Source: Phenylobacterium sp. (GTDB taxonomy: Bacteria > Pseudomonadota > Alphaproteobacteria > Caulobacterales > Caulobacteraceae). Taken from it: a DNA stretch of 64,000 nucleotides. The stretch lies in contig NZ_JAUXVZ010000065.1 in assembly GCF_030680185.1 (NCBI RefSeq), positions 61,071 through 125,070 of the forward strand, given 5' to 3'. Made by a program: the position numbers and the translations under genes. The notes beneath the pieces were generated by a model. The model was not told the origin of the DNA. It saw only the letters and a list, made by a program, of their open reading frames with translations, and searched no databases. Positions 40,572-48,933 of the stretch are shown here, in pieces (the stretch's first letter is position 1; each line of letters starts with the position of its first letter).

Positions 40572-41303
40572 ATGCGCCCAGACAACACCTTCATCGCCGT
40601 CGTCGAGGACGACTCCGAGATCCGCGACCTGACCGTCGGCCTGCTGGCCCGCGAGGGGTACGAGGTCGGCGCCTGCCCCGATGTGCCCGCCTTTGATCGC
40701 CTGGCGTCCAGGCGGCGGATCGACCTTGTCCTTCTCGACCTCATGCTGCCCGGCGAGGATGGCCTGTCGCTCTGCCGCCGGCTGCGTGCGCAGGGCGCGA
40801 CAGCCATTCTGATGGTCACGGCGCGGACCGACGACATCGACCGGGTCGTGGGGCTGGAGATCGGCGCCGACGACTATCTGGGCAAGCCCTTCAATCCCCG
40901 GGAGCTGGTCGCCCGCGTGCGGGCGATCCTTCGGCGAACCCGCGGCGCGCCGGCGCAAGGGCCCCAGGCGAGCGGCGCCCAGGTCTATCTCTTTGAGGGC
41001 TGGCGCCTGGATGCCGGACGTCGCGACCTGACGGCGCCCGACGGTCGCGACGTCGCCTTGAGCGGCGGTGAATTCGACCTGCTCATGTGCCTGCTCACCC
41101 ACCCTCAAAGGGTGCTCAGCCGCGACCAGTTGCTGGACTGGACGCGGGGCCGCAACGCCGCGCCCTACGACCGCACCATCGATGTCCAGTTGAGCCGCCT
41201 GCGGCGCAAGCTCGGCGACCCCCCAGATGGCGGCCTCATCCGCACCATTCGGGGCGGCGGCTATATGCTGAGCGCGGCGGTGGAGCGCGAGGGCGCGCAA
41301 TGA
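40572..41303 (+). CDS. OmpR-family response regulator
   Basis: A 243-residue regulator. The receiver domain (about 5-120) has the acidic pair at 13-14, phospho-acceptor Asp 56 (VLLDLMLP) and the switch lysine in LGKPF. The C-terminal winged helix (about 140-235) shows LSGGEFDLLMCLLTHPQRVLS, TIDVQLSRLRRKL and IRTIRGGGYML. The start is the ATG at 40572 with GAGG upstream. It overlaps the kinase gene as ATGA and probably controls the divergent EF-hand operon. Confidence 0.93.
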   Translation: MRPDNTFIAVVEDDSEIRDLTVGLLAREGYEVGACPDVPAFDRLASRRRIDLVLLDLMLPGEDGLSLCRRLRAQGATAILMVTARTDDIDRVVGLEIGADDYLGKPFNPRELVARVRAILRRTRGAPAQGPQASGAQVYLFEGWRLDAGRRDLTAPDGRDVALSGGEFDLLMCLLTHPQRVLSRDQLLDWTRGRNAAPYDRTIDVQLSRLRRKLGDPPDGGLIRTIRGGGYMLSAAVEREGAQ

Positions 41304-42625
41304 TCCTCGCCGACAGCCTGTCCACGCGCATCACCCGTATCCTGTTGGCCGGCGCCGCAGCTGTCCTGGCGGTGGTGGCCCTGGCCCTGGCCTGGCCTGC
41401 GCCGGAAGGCGGCGTCGGCTTCTTCCGGTTGCCTCGGCCAGCGGAGTCCGCCGCCATCGTGGCCGCGGTCGAGGCGAGCGGCGACGAATCCCGGCCCGCC
41501 GTGATCGGCGGCCTGGACGCGGTCGGGGTCGGCGTTCGCCTGTCGCCCACCTTTCCAAGGCCGCTGGCCGGCGCCCGCCGGATGGGGCCTGAGGATGATC
41601 GGTATCAGAGCTATGCGGCGACCCTGGGCGGGCGGAGCTTCCAGCTTGAGGAGCGCCGACTGCTCCGCCGGGCCTCCGGCGGCCGACCAAGGGCGGTGGT
41701 GCGGCTCTCGGTGCGCCTCGCCGATGGCGAGGTGCTGGTGATCCAGCGCCGGCCGCCGGCTGCGGCGCGCGGCCGGATCGTCCGGGGGGCCATGGCGCTG
41801 AGCCTCATTGCGCTTTTGATGCTGGCGATGCTGGCCCTGGCGGTGCGTCAGACCACGAGGCCGGTGGCCCGTCTCGCCCAGGCCGCGCGGCAGTTCGGCG
41901 ATGATCTGCAGGCCGCCGAGCTGCCCTTGCGCGGCCCGCGGGAATTGCGCGACCTCGCCGAGGCGTTCAACACCATGCAGGCCCGCATCCGCGCCCTGGT
42001 CGATGATCGGACCCGGGTGCTGGCGGCCATCGCCCATGACCTGCGGACCTATCTCACCCGACTGCGGCTGCGCGCCGAGTTCATCATCGATCCCGACCAG
42101 CAGGCCCGGGCGATCCGTGACCTGGACGAGATGAGCGCGCTCCTGGATGACACCCTGCTGTTCGCCGCGGGGCAGGGCGAGGCGAAGGCCCCGCTGAGCG
42201 ACCTGCGCGCCGAGCTGGAGGGCCTGATCGCCCTGCGACAGGAAATGGGCCAGGCCGTGCGCCTCACCGAGGGGGCGACGGCCTTTGCGAGGGTATCGCC
42301 GCTGGCCCTGCGACGCATGGTGGGAAATCTGGTGGACAACGCTGTCCGATATGGCGGCGACACCGAGGTCGCCCTGGAGCGGGCAGGGGACCAGGCGGTC
42401 ATCATCGTGGCCGATCGGGGGCCGGGCGTCGCGGCTGACGACCTGGCGCGGATCACGGAGCCCTTTGCGCGGCTGGAAACCTCGCGCAGCCGCGACACCG
42501 GCGGCGCGGGCCTCGGTCTGGCGATCGTGCGCGGTCTGGCCGAGGCCAGCGGCGGGCGATTGGAGATGAGCCATCGTCAGGGCGGAGGTCTTCAAGCAGA
42601 GCTAAGTCTGCCCTTGGCGGAATAG
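41300..42625 (+). CDS. Sensor histidine kinase
   Basis: A 441-residue membrane kinase. One helix (about 13-32) and a second (about 170-190) bracket a periplasmic sensor domain of about 140 residues, rich in Arg and Pro. A HAMP linker (about 191-243) follows, then the phospho-acceptor His 246 in AIAHDLRTYLTRLRLR and the ATPase domain with NLVDNAVRYGG, DRGPGVA and GGAGLGLAIV. The usual P after HDLRT is Y here. Partner of the coupled response regulator. The linked secreted EF-hand gene hints at a cation signal; this is inferred. Confidence 0.92.
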   Translation: MILADSLSTRITRILLAGAAAVLAVVALALAWPAPEGGVGFFRLPRPAESAAIVAAVEASGDESRPAVIGGLDAVGVGVRLSPTFPRPLAGARRMGPEDDRYQSYAATLGGRSFQLEERRLLRRASGGRPRAVVRLSVRLADGEVLVIQRRPPAAARGRIVRGAMALSLIALLMLAMLALAVRQTTRPVARLAQAARQFGDDLQAAELPLRGPRELRDLAEAFNTMQARIRALVDDRTRVLAAIAHDLRTYLTRLRLRAEFIIDPDQQARAIRDLDEMSALLDDTLLFAAGQGEAKAPLSDLRAELEGLIALRQEMGQAVRLTEGATAFARVSPLALRRMVGNLVDNAVRYGGDTEVALERAGDQAVIIVADRGPGVAADDLARITEPFARLETSRSRDTGGAGLGLAIVRGLAEASGGRLEMSHRQGGGLQAELSLPLAE

Positions 42626-42651
42626 GGAACCCCTTGTTCTGCAAGCCCGTT
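42626..42651 (+). promoter_or_regulatory. EcfG/SigT-type promoter for the small membrane protein
   Basis: GGAAC (42626-42630), 17 bases, CGTT (42648-42651): an exact match to the alphaproteobacterial general-stress consensus. It starts right after the kinase stop codon and ends 20 bases before the ATG of the next gene, a normal promoter distance. Confidence 0.65.
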
Positions 42652-42671
42652 GGTCATGAAAGGAGAACGCC

Positions 42672-42875
42672 ATGATCAATCTGAGCTGGGAACTGCTCTA
42701 TCCTGTCGGCGCCGCCCTGCTGGGTCTCGCCATCGCTTTCGGCCTTATTCGATACTACCGCCGGGACCGGTCCAACGACGCCATCACCGAGGCGGCCACG
42801 CGCGAAGAATACAAGCACCCGGAGCGCTATGATCGCACCGAGGACGAGTTCCGCGACCAGGCTCGACCCTCCTAG
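42672..42875 (+). CDS. Small single-helix membrane protein, predicted stress-induced
   Basis: A 67-residue protein with one membrane helix (about 9-28, YPVGAALLGLAIAFGLI) followed by a charged cytoplasmic-type tail (RYYRRDRSNDAITEAATREEYKHPERYDR...). No family is recognised. The ATG has AAAGGAG nine bases upstream. Its own exact GGAAC-N17-CGTT promoter separates it from the kinase operon, so I predict induction by general stress. It may help protect the membrane, but that is a guess. Confidence 0.75.
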   Translation: MINLSWELLYPVGAALLGLAIAFGLIRYYRRDRSNDAITEAATREEYKHPERYDRTEDEFRDQARPS

Positions 42876-42916
42876 AGCCTGACGCGTTAACCTTGGCCAT
42901 AAACCACATCTCAAGC

Positions 42917-42940
42917 CCTGACCGGCATGGTCTGGTCAGG
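42917..42940 (+). other. Inverted repeat upstream of a response regulator
   Basis: CCTGACC and GGTCAGG (7-base arms, 10-base loop) lie between the small membrane protein stop and the response regulator start at 42957. It could be a weak terminator or a leader hairpin; there is no T-run after it. Confidence 0.3.
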
Positions 42941-42956
42941 ACGGGGGTGGAAGAGT

Positions 42957-43880
42957 ATGCGGCGCAAGCTACCCAGCGCGAGCCTGACGGCGGAAGACCT
43001 TGATGGTCTGAAGGCGCTTGTGGTCGATGATCATGCCAACACCGTCCGGCTGATGACCGATGTGCTACGCGCAGCCGGCGTTGGCGAGGTCTACGCCGCC
43101 AGCGATGGCCTGAGCGCGCGGCAGATACTGACCCGCCGCGATCCCGACCTGATCTTCACCGACTGGCGGATGCCGCTGATGGACGGCCTGGAGTTTACCC
43201 GCTCCATCCGCATGGCCGCGGTCGCGCCCGATCCCTATGTGCCAGACCCGGAAGTCCCGGTGATCATGGTGACAGGCCATCGAAGCGCCCGTGAGGTCGA
43301 GCTTGCCCGCCAGGCTGGGGTCAACGAGTTCGTGGTCAAGCCCTTCACGCCCGCGGCCCTGCTGTCGCGGATTCAACTGGTGCTGAGCCAGCCGCGCCCG
43401 TTCATCGTCAGCAACGCCTATGTCGGGCCTGACCGCCGTCGGAAGACCGAGCTGACCTATGCCGGCCCGCTGCGGCGCACCAGCGATCCCGACGAGGTTG
43501 TCGATATCGTCGAGCGGCAGGCGGCGCGCGATACGATCAGCGTCGAGCTGGAGGCCATGCGCCGGCTGATCGCCGCCCGGGGCGGCGTGGACCGCGCCAC
43601 CCTGCAGATGACCTATCGTGTCATGCAGCACACCCGTTTCCGCGCCCGACAGGTGCGCGACAAGATGCTGGAGCGAGCCTCAGACGCCCTGCTCGCCTAT
43701 GCCAGCGAGGTGGGCGGCATGGAGCACTGCGAGGCCGATGTGGTCGACGCGCATCTGACGGTGCTGGGACAGATTCTCGAGGCCGACGATCACGACGCCG
43801 TCGGCGCGGCCAAGCGCGTTCGCGGCCTCGAAGCCCTGATCCGCCGCAAACGGGCCGCACGTCAGGCCCTGGCCGCATAG
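42957..43880 (+). CDS. Response regulator with an unknown C-terminal domain
   Basis: A 307-residue protein. The receiver domain (about 18-140) is complete, with LVVDDHANTVRL, phospho-acceptor Asp in FTDWRMPLMDG, and VVKPF. After it comes YVGPDRRRK and about 150 residues of helical sequence, without an HTH, GGDEF or EAL motif that I can see. Output is therefore unknown; it may act through protein contacts. The ATG at 42957 has a GGGTGGAAG ribosome site and begins the conserved part. No kinase is adjacent except the upstream OmpR-type pair. Confidence 0.85.
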   Translation: MRRKLPSASLTAEDLDGLKALVVDDHANTVRLMTDVLRAAGVGEVYAASDGLSARQILTRRDPDLIFTDWRMPLMDGLEFTRSIRMAAVAPDPYVPDPEVPVIMVTGHRSAREVELARQAGVNEFVVKPFTPAALLSRIQLVLSQPRPFIVSNAYVGPDRRRKTELTYAGPLRRTSDPDEVVDIVERQAARDTISVELEAMRRLIAARGGVDRATLQMTYRVMQHTRFRARQVRDKMLERASDALLAYASEVGGMEHCEADVVDAHLTVLGQILEADDHDAVGAAKRVRGLEALIRRKRAARQALAA

Positions 43881-43940
43881 GCTGGTTCGCCCTTCGCCTG
43901 GGCCTCGTCCGGCGTCTCCAGATGAGCTAGGACACCGGCC

Positions 43941-44450
43941 ATGGCTGAAGCATTCAACGACCTTGTCCTGCCGACCGAAAAGTCGGCGCGTTACGCGGCC
44001 CTGATCGAGGAGGTCGCCGCGGTTCTCGACGGCGAGCCCAACCTAACCGCGCGGATGGCGACCGTGGCGTCGATGCTGGCCTCCAGCTTCGACCACTTCT
44101 TCTGGACCGGATTCTACGTGGTCGATCCCGACAAGGGCGACGAGCTGGTGGTCGGTCCCTATCAGGGCAGCCTGGGCTGCATGCGCATCGCCTTCGGCCG
44201 CGGCGTCTGCGGGACTGCGGCGGCGACCGGCCTGTCCCAGGTCGTCGATGACGTCCACGCCTTCCCCGGCCACATCGCCTGCGACGCCCGCTCGGCCAGC
44301 GAGATCGTGGTCCCGGTTTTCGACGCCAATGGCGCCTTGATCGCGGTCCTCGACATTGACTCCGACCAGCCCGCGGCCTTCGACTCAAATGATGACCTGT
44401 GGTTGAAAACCCTTGTTACACAGGTGTTTGCGGGCGGGCGACCGGCCTGA
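43941..44450 (+). CDS. msrC: Free methionine-(R)-sulfoxide reductase (GAF domain)
   Basis: A 169-residue GAF-domain enzyme that reduces free methionine-R-sulfoxide. The three active-site cysteines are at 80 (GSLGCMRI), 90 (GRGVCGTAA) and 114 (HIACDARS); their spacing of 10 and 24 residues matches E. coli fRMsr. The FFWTGFYVVD and ASEIVVPVF segments are also family-typical. It acts in the cytoplasm in repair after oxidative stress. It ends four bases before a possible TTG start of the next frame. Confidence 0.93.
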   Translation: MAEAFNDLVLPTEKSARYAALIEEVAAVLDGEPNLTARMATVASMLASSFDHFFWTGFYVVDPDKGDELVVGPYQGSLGCMRIAFGRGVCGTAAATGLSQVVDDVHAFPGHIACDARSASEIVVPVFDANGALIAVLDIDSDQPAAFDSNDDLWLKTLVTQVFAGGRPA

Positions 44451-44510
44451 ACCTTGCACGAGTTCGATCCACTGATCCCACGTCGGGACAGTGAGACGAA
44501 AGAGCTGCTC

Positions 44511-45647
44511 GTGGACGTTGAAACCCTTCATCCGGCGAAGCTTGAGCCCCGAGACCTTGTCGCGTGGCGGCACATGATCGCGGCGCAGCCAGCCTTCGCC
44601 TCGCCCCTGATGGGGCCGGAATTCGCTCAGGCCGTCGGCGCGGTCCGCCCGGACGCCCGGGTGGCGATCTGGCGGCGGGATGGCCAGGCGGTGGGTTTCC
44701 TGGCCCATCACCTGCGGCCGAGCGGCCTGGCGCGGCCCATCGGCGCGCCGCTGTCGGACTATCACGGCCTTATCGCCACCGAAGCTTTCGACGCCCGCGC
44801 CGCCATGGCTGCGGCCGGCCTGGGCGCCCTGCGGTTTCGCGGTCTGGTCGATCCCCTCGAAATGTTTGGCGAGGCGACGCAGGAAACGCATGAGGCCTAT
44901 GTCATCGCGCTGGACGGCGGGGCCGACGCCTATCTCGAAGCCCTGCGCGCCCAGAGCCCCAAGCGGTTCAAGAATTATCGGCGGCTGGAGCACAAGATCG
45001 AGCGGGAGCTCGGCCCCCTGAGTGTGGCGGCGCCGGACCATGACCAGGCCGCCTTCGACCAGATCATCGCCTGGAAGCGCGAACAGCTGGTGAGGACCGG
45101 CATGCACGACTTCCTGGCGCCGGACTGGACCAGCCAGCTGATGCGCAACCTGTTTGCGGCCCGCGACGGCGACTTTCAGGGGCTGATGATCACCCTGCGG
45201 ATCGATGGCCGGCTGGTGGCGGGCCATTTCGGCGTGCGCCAAGGGGCGGTCTATCACCCCTGGATCGCCTCCACCGATCCGGAGATGGGCGCCTATTCGA
45301 TCGGCCAGCTCTTCCTGATCAAGGCCATCGCGGCCATGCCGGACCTGGGCCTGACCACCTATGATCTCGGCCCCGGGCATGATCACTACAAGTCGCCCTA
45401 CGCCCTGCAGCGGCGCACGGTCGGTGAGGGGACGCTCACCGCCGCAGGGCCGTCGGGTTGGCGCGTCCGGCTGGGCGAGGGCGCCTGGCGCGTGGCGGGC
45501 GCTGGGGCCGGGCCGCTGGCCGGCCGTGTGCGGCGCCGTTTCGAAACCATCTCCGACGTAGAACTGACCCTCGGCGGCCGCGTGCGCGGCATGGCCGCCG
45601 CCGTCGCCAGCAAGGGGCGACGCAACGGGGCGGCGAGCGAAGGGTGA
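44511..45647 (+). CDS. GNAT-fold acyltransferase (CelD/HfsK-like)
   Basis: A 378-residue cytoplasmic protein of the CelD/BcsL-like GNAT group, similar in layout to Caulobacter HfsK, an N-acyltransferase acting on holdfast polysaccharide. Visible pieces: LSDYHGLIA in the first half, KRFKNYRRLEHKIERELG, then a GNAT core with RIDGRLVAGHFGVRQGAVYHPWIASTDPEMGAYSIGQ and YDLGPGHDHYKS. The GTG at 44511 begins the conserved segment (VDVETLHPAKL); a TTG at 44454 would add 19 residues. A glycosyltransferase gene follows nine bases later, supporting a polysaccharide role. HfsK orthology is not proven. Confidence 0.75.
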   Translation: MDVETLHPAKLEPRDLVAWRHMIAAQPAFASPLMGPEFAQAVGAVRPDARVAIWRRDGQAVGFLAHHLRPSGLARPIGAPLSDYHGLIATEAFDARAAMAAAGLGALRFRGLVDPLEMFGEATQETHEAYVIALDGGADAYLEALRAQSPKRFKNYRRLEHKIERELGPLSVAAPDHDQAAFDQIIAWKREQLVRTGMHDFLAPDWTSQLMRNLFAARDGDFQGLMITLRIDGRLVAGHFGVRQGAVYHPWIASTDPEMGAYSIGQLFLIKAIAAMPDLGLTTYDLGPGHDHYKSPYALQRRTVGEGTLTAAGPSGWRVRLGEGAWRVAGAGAGPLAGRVRRRFETISDVELTLGGRVRGMAAAVASKGRRNGAASEG

Positions 45648-45655
45648 AGTCTGTC

Positions 45656-46582
45656 ATGTCCGAACGGGTCAGCATCGTCATTCCAACCCAGCGACGTCTG
45701 GCCGGCCTGATGACCGCGGCCCGATCCGCCTTGGCTCAGCAGGGCGTCGATCCGGCGCGGCTGGAGCTGGTGGTTGTGGACAATGATGCGACGCCCTCGG
45801 CGCAAGCCAGCGTCCGGGCCCTGGCGGCCGAGGCGTCCTTTCCGGTCATCTATGTGCATGAGCCCGAGCCCGGCGTCGCCAACGCCCGCAATGCCGCCCT
45901 CGCCCAGGCGAGCGGCGACCTCATCGCCTTTCTGGATGACGACGAGGAGGCGCCGGCCGGCTGGCTGGCCGAACTCCTGGCGGTGCAGGCGCGCCTGGAC
46001 GCCGACGTGGTCTTTGGTCCTGTGCGAGGCAGAGCGCCAGCCGATGTCGGCCGTCATCGCGACTATCTCGAGACCTTCTTCTCGCGCCTGGGACCGGCGG
46101 AAACAGGCGTGATCGAAGACTATTATGGCTGTGGCAACAGCCTGCTGCGCCGGGCCGCGCTGAACAATCCCAAGCAACCCTTCTCCGCGGTGCGCAACCA
46201 TATCGGCGGCGAGGACGACCTGCTGTTTGGCCAGATGAAGGCCGATGGCGCGCGCTTCGCCTGGGCGGCCGAGGCCTTTGTCTGGGAGGATCCGGTCCCG
46301 TCGCGGTTGACGCTGGACTACACGATCCGCCGCGCCTTCGCCTATGGCCAGGGGCCGTCGGCCGCCTGCGCCGCCGCCGATCCCCCCAATAGGGCGGGCC
46401 TCGCCTTCTGGATGGCCCAGGGGTTGGTCCAGGCCAGCGTCTTTGGCCTGCTGGCGGGCCTCAAATGGCTCATCCGCGCCCCCGGCTTCGCCGCCACCCT
46501 CGACCGCGCGGCCCGCGGCCTGGGCAAGACCCTGTGGTGGGGTCCTTTCAAAATCGAATTCTACGGCCGAAGCGCCGTCTGA
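45656..46582 (+). CDS. Family 2 glycosyltransferase
   Basis: A 308-residue GT-A enzyme. VSIVIPTQRRLAGL begins the nucleotide-binding fold, LELVVVDNDATPS and EPGVANARNAALAQASGDLIAFLDDDEEAP include the DxD-type metal site, and GCGNSLLRRAAL then GGEDDLLFGQ form the acceptor side. A C-terminal hydrophobic patch (about 255-275) may associate with the membrane. The sugar is unknown. It lies in line with the acyltransferase and the JmjC-like protein, probably as one operon for a surface glycan. Confidence 0.9.
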   Translation: MSERVSIVIPTQRRLAGLMTAARSALAQQGVDPARLELVVVDNDATPSAQASVRALAAEASFPVIYVHEPEPGVANARNAALAQASGDLIAFLDDDEEAPAGWLAELLAVQARLDADVVFGPVRGRAPADVGRHRDYLETFFSRLGPAETGVIEDYYGCGNSLLRRAALNNPKQPFSAVRNHIGGEDDLLFGQMKADGARFAWAAEAFVWEDPVPSRLTLDYTIRRAFAYGQGPSAACAAADPPNRAGLAFWMAQGLVQASVFGLLAGLKWLIRAPGFAATLDRAARGLGKTLWWGPFKIEFYGRSAV

Positions 46583-46595
46583 CGGGAGAACCCCC

Positions 46596-47507
46596 ATGAT
46601 CATCCAGGACTGGACCGCGGAGAAGGCCAAGGCCTTCGGCCAGCAAACCCTGTCGTTCGCGCATAACCTGCATGAGCGGCCGCTATTTACCGACGCGGGG
46701 CTGGCGGAGGCGCTGGAGGCCTATCCGCGCAGTCGGCTCGGCGTGTTCACCATGGGCGAAGATCCCAAGGACTGGACCACCTGGCGAAAGGGCTCGGCCG
46801 ACCATCTGTCGGGCGCGCAGTTGCTGGAAGCCGCCCTGGCGGGGCGCATATGGCTGAACCTCCGCGAGGCCAACCTCTATCTCAAGCCCTATGCCGACCT
46901 GGCCGACGAGGTGTTCGCCGAGAAGGAGGCCATGGCGCCGGGGCTGAAGACCTTTAAGCGCGATCTGGGCGTGTTGATCTCCTCGGCCAATGCTCAGGTC
47001 TTCTATCATCTGGACGTGCCCCTGGTGTCGCTCTGGCAGGTGCGGGGCACCAAGCGGGTCTGGGTCTATCCGCCCAAGGCGCCGTTCGTGGGCGAGGAAG
47101 CCCTGGAGCGCATCGTGCTGCGCGAAAGCGCTGAGCAGTTCGCCTTCGATCCGGCCTGGGACGCCGGCGCCGAGGAGATCGAGCTGACGCCCGGCCGCAT
47201 GGCGACCTGGGCCCAGAACGCGCCGCATCGGATCGAGAACGGCCCGATGCTGAATGTCTCGCTCTCGATGGAGTTCATGACACCCAGGGCCCTGCTGCGC
47301 GCCAATGTGATCTACGCCAACGGCGTCCTGCGTCGCCGGGCAGGCATGGCGCCCAGGCTGGCGGATGGCGTCGGCCCGGCCAATCTGGGCAAGCTCGTCC
47401 TGGCCCGCGGCGCCAAGGCCCTGAAGCTGCAGACGCCGCACGAGCGCGTGCTGCCGACGACCTTCCGGCTGGACGCCGCGCGGCCGGGGGCGCTGCTTCC
47501 GGCTTGA
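46596..47507 (+). CDS. JmjC/cupin-like protein, probable Fe(II) oxygenase fold
   Basis: A 303-residue protein with a cupin/JmjC barrel. The likely metal triad is His 138, Asp 140 (FYHLDVPLVSLWQVRGTKRVWVYPP) and His 211 (WAQNAPHRIENG), in the HxD...H order of 2-oxoglutarate oxygenases. No HTH is visible. The ATG at 46596 has GGGAGAA upstream and lies 13 bases after the glycosyltransferase stop. A role in modifying a sugar or lipid of the same pathway, or a protein, is possible; the substrate cannot be read. Confidence 0.75.
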   Translation: MIIQDWTAEKAKAFGQQTLSFAHNLHERPLFTDAGLAEALEAYPRSRLGVFTMGEDPKDWTTWRKGSADHLSGAQLLEAALAGRIWLNLREANLYLKPYADLADEVFAEKEAMAPGLKTFKRDLGVLISSANAQVFYHLDVPLVSLWQVRGTKRVWVYPPKAPFVGEEALERIVLRESAEQFAFDPAWDAGAEEIELTPGRMATWAQNAPHRIENGPMLNVSLSMEFMTPRALLRANVIYANGVLRRRAGMAPRLADGVGPANLGKLVLARGAKALKLQTPHERVLPTTFRLDAARPGALLPA

Positions 47508-47598
47508 GGTGAAAAGAGGCCAGTTGGCTTACCTCGCGGCGCCTGCCTAGAGTCCCTTAACGATGCGCCACAGGGCGCTGAAACAAGGGAGCGGAACA

Positions 47599-48771
47599 AT
47601 GGGCGAAGCCTATATCGTCGCGGCCGCGCGGACGGCCGGTGGTCGCAAGAACGGCAAGCTGAAGGACTGGCATCCGGTCGATCTGGGCGCCGTCGTTCTC
47701 AACGAACTCGTCGATCGCACGGGCATGGACCCGGCTCGCGTCGAAGACGTGATCATGGGCTGCGTCATGCAGGTGGGCGAGCAGGCCATCAATGTGGCGC
47801 GCAACGCCGTCATGGCCTCCAAGCTGCCGGAAAGCGTGCCAGGCACCTCGATCGACCGCCAGTGCGGCTCTTCCCAGCAGGCCCTGCAGTTCGCCGCCCA
47901 GGCGGTGATGAGCGGCACCCAGGACGTGGTGATCGCCGCCGGCGTCGAGAGCATGACCCGGGTTCCCATGGGCTCCTCGGCCGCGCTGGCCGCCAAGGCC
48001 GGCATGGGCCAGTACAAGAGCCCGCGGATGGAGGAGCGCTATCCCAACATCCAGTTCTCCCAGTTCATGGGCGCCGAGATGATGGCCAAGAAGTACGGCC
48101 TCACCAAGGACCAGCTGGACGAATACGCCTATCACAGCCACCAGCGCGCCATCGCCGCCACCCAGGCCGGCGCCTTCAAGGACGAGATCGTCGCCCTGAA
48201 GGTCAAGGACGAGGCCGGCGCCGAGAGCGAGCATACGGTCGATGAGGGCATCCGCTTCGACGCCAGCCTCGACGGCATCCGCGGCGTGAAGCTGCTGGTC
48301 GAGGGCGGCGCGATCACGGCGGCCACCTCCAGCCAGATCTGCGACGGCGCCTCGGGCGTGATGATCGTCTCCGAACAGGCCCTGAAGGAGTTCGGCCTGA
48401 CGCCGCTCGCCCGCATCCACCACCTGTCGGTGATGGGCCATGACCCGGTCATCATGCTGGAAGCCCCGCTGCCCGCCACCCAGCGGGCCCTGGAAAAGGC
48501 CGGCATGAAGATCGACGATATCGATCTCTTCGAGGTCAACGAGGCCTTCGCCTCGGTGCCCGTGGCCTGGCTGCAGGCGACCGGCGCCAATCCGGAAAAC
48601 ATGAACGTCAATGGCGGGGCCATCGCGCTTGGCCACCCCCTCGGCGCCTCGGGCACTAAGCTGATGACGACGCTGGTGCACGGCCTGAAGGCGCGGAACA
48701 AGCGCTATGGCCTGCAGACCATGTGCGAGGGCGGCGGCATGGCCAATGTGACCATCGTGGAGCGGCTCTAG
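47599..48771 (+). CDS. Acetyl-CoA C-acyltransferase (thiolase)
   Basis: A 390-residue thiolase that cleaves 3-ketoacyl-CoA or condenses acyl-CoAs. Nucleophile Cys 89 is in IDRQCGSSQQAL, the histidine in NGGAIALGHPLGASG, and the second cysteine in QTMCEGGGMANVTIVE. Length fits the biosynthetic and degradative classes alike. The ATG at 47599 has AAGGGAG upstream. The surrounding genes do not fix a pathway, though acyl-CoA genes occur 23 kb away. A GC hairpin follows the stop. Confidence 0.93.
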   Translation: MGEAYIVAAARTAGGRKNGKLKDWHPVDLGAVVLNELVDRTGMDPARVEDVIMGCVMQVGEQAINVARNAVMASKLPESVPGTSIDRQCGSSQQALQFAAQAVMSGTQDVVIAAGVESMTRVPMGSSAALAAKAGMGQYKSPRMEERYPNIQFSQFMGAEMMAKKYGLTKDQLDEYAYHSHQRAIAATQAGAFKDEIVALKVKDEAGAESEHTVDEGIRFDASLDGIRGVKLLVEGGAITAATSSQICDGASGVMIVSEQALKEFGLTPLARIHHLSVMGHDPVIMLEAPLPATQRALEKAGMKIDDIDLFEVNEAFASVPVAWLQATGANPENMNVNGGAIALGHPLGASGTKLMTTLVHGLKARNKRYGLQTMCEGGGMANVTIVERL

Positions 48772-48786
48772 CCGCCTCGAAATCTG

Positions 48787-48820
48787 GCGCGCGATCCTGT
48801 CTTTTCGCGGGGTCGCGCGC
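48787..48820 (+). terminator. GC-rich hairpin after the thiolase gene
   Basis: GCGCGCGATCC (48787-48797) pairs with GGGTCGCGCGC (48810-48820) with one G-T wobble, 12-base loop, 15 bases after the stop. There is no T-run, so termination would be partial or Rho-assisted. Confidence 0.5.
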
Positions 48821-48851
48821 TGGACCTCGATGGTGCGCGGGCGAATCCAGC

Positions 48852-48876
48852 GGAACGTCGGCGAAGCCCACGCGTT
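48852..48876 (+). promoter_or_regulatory. EcfG/SigT-type promoter for the 85-residue gene
   Basis: GGAAC (48852-48856), 16 bases, CGTT (48873-48876): an exact consensus match after the thiolase hairpin and 57 bases before the next start. A second small hairpin (CCGGC...GCCGG, 48889-48907) lies in the predicted leader. Confidence 0.6.
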
Positions 48877-48933
48877 CCCTAGGCGCTACCGGCAAATTTT
48901 TCGCCGGCCGCGGTAACCGGAGTTCCAACGCCC

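Noticed and set aside
42887..42905. CtrA-type site (TTAACC ... TAAACC) before the response regulator
   Set aside because: Only one half-site fits and the spacing to the second differs from TTAA-N7-TTAA.
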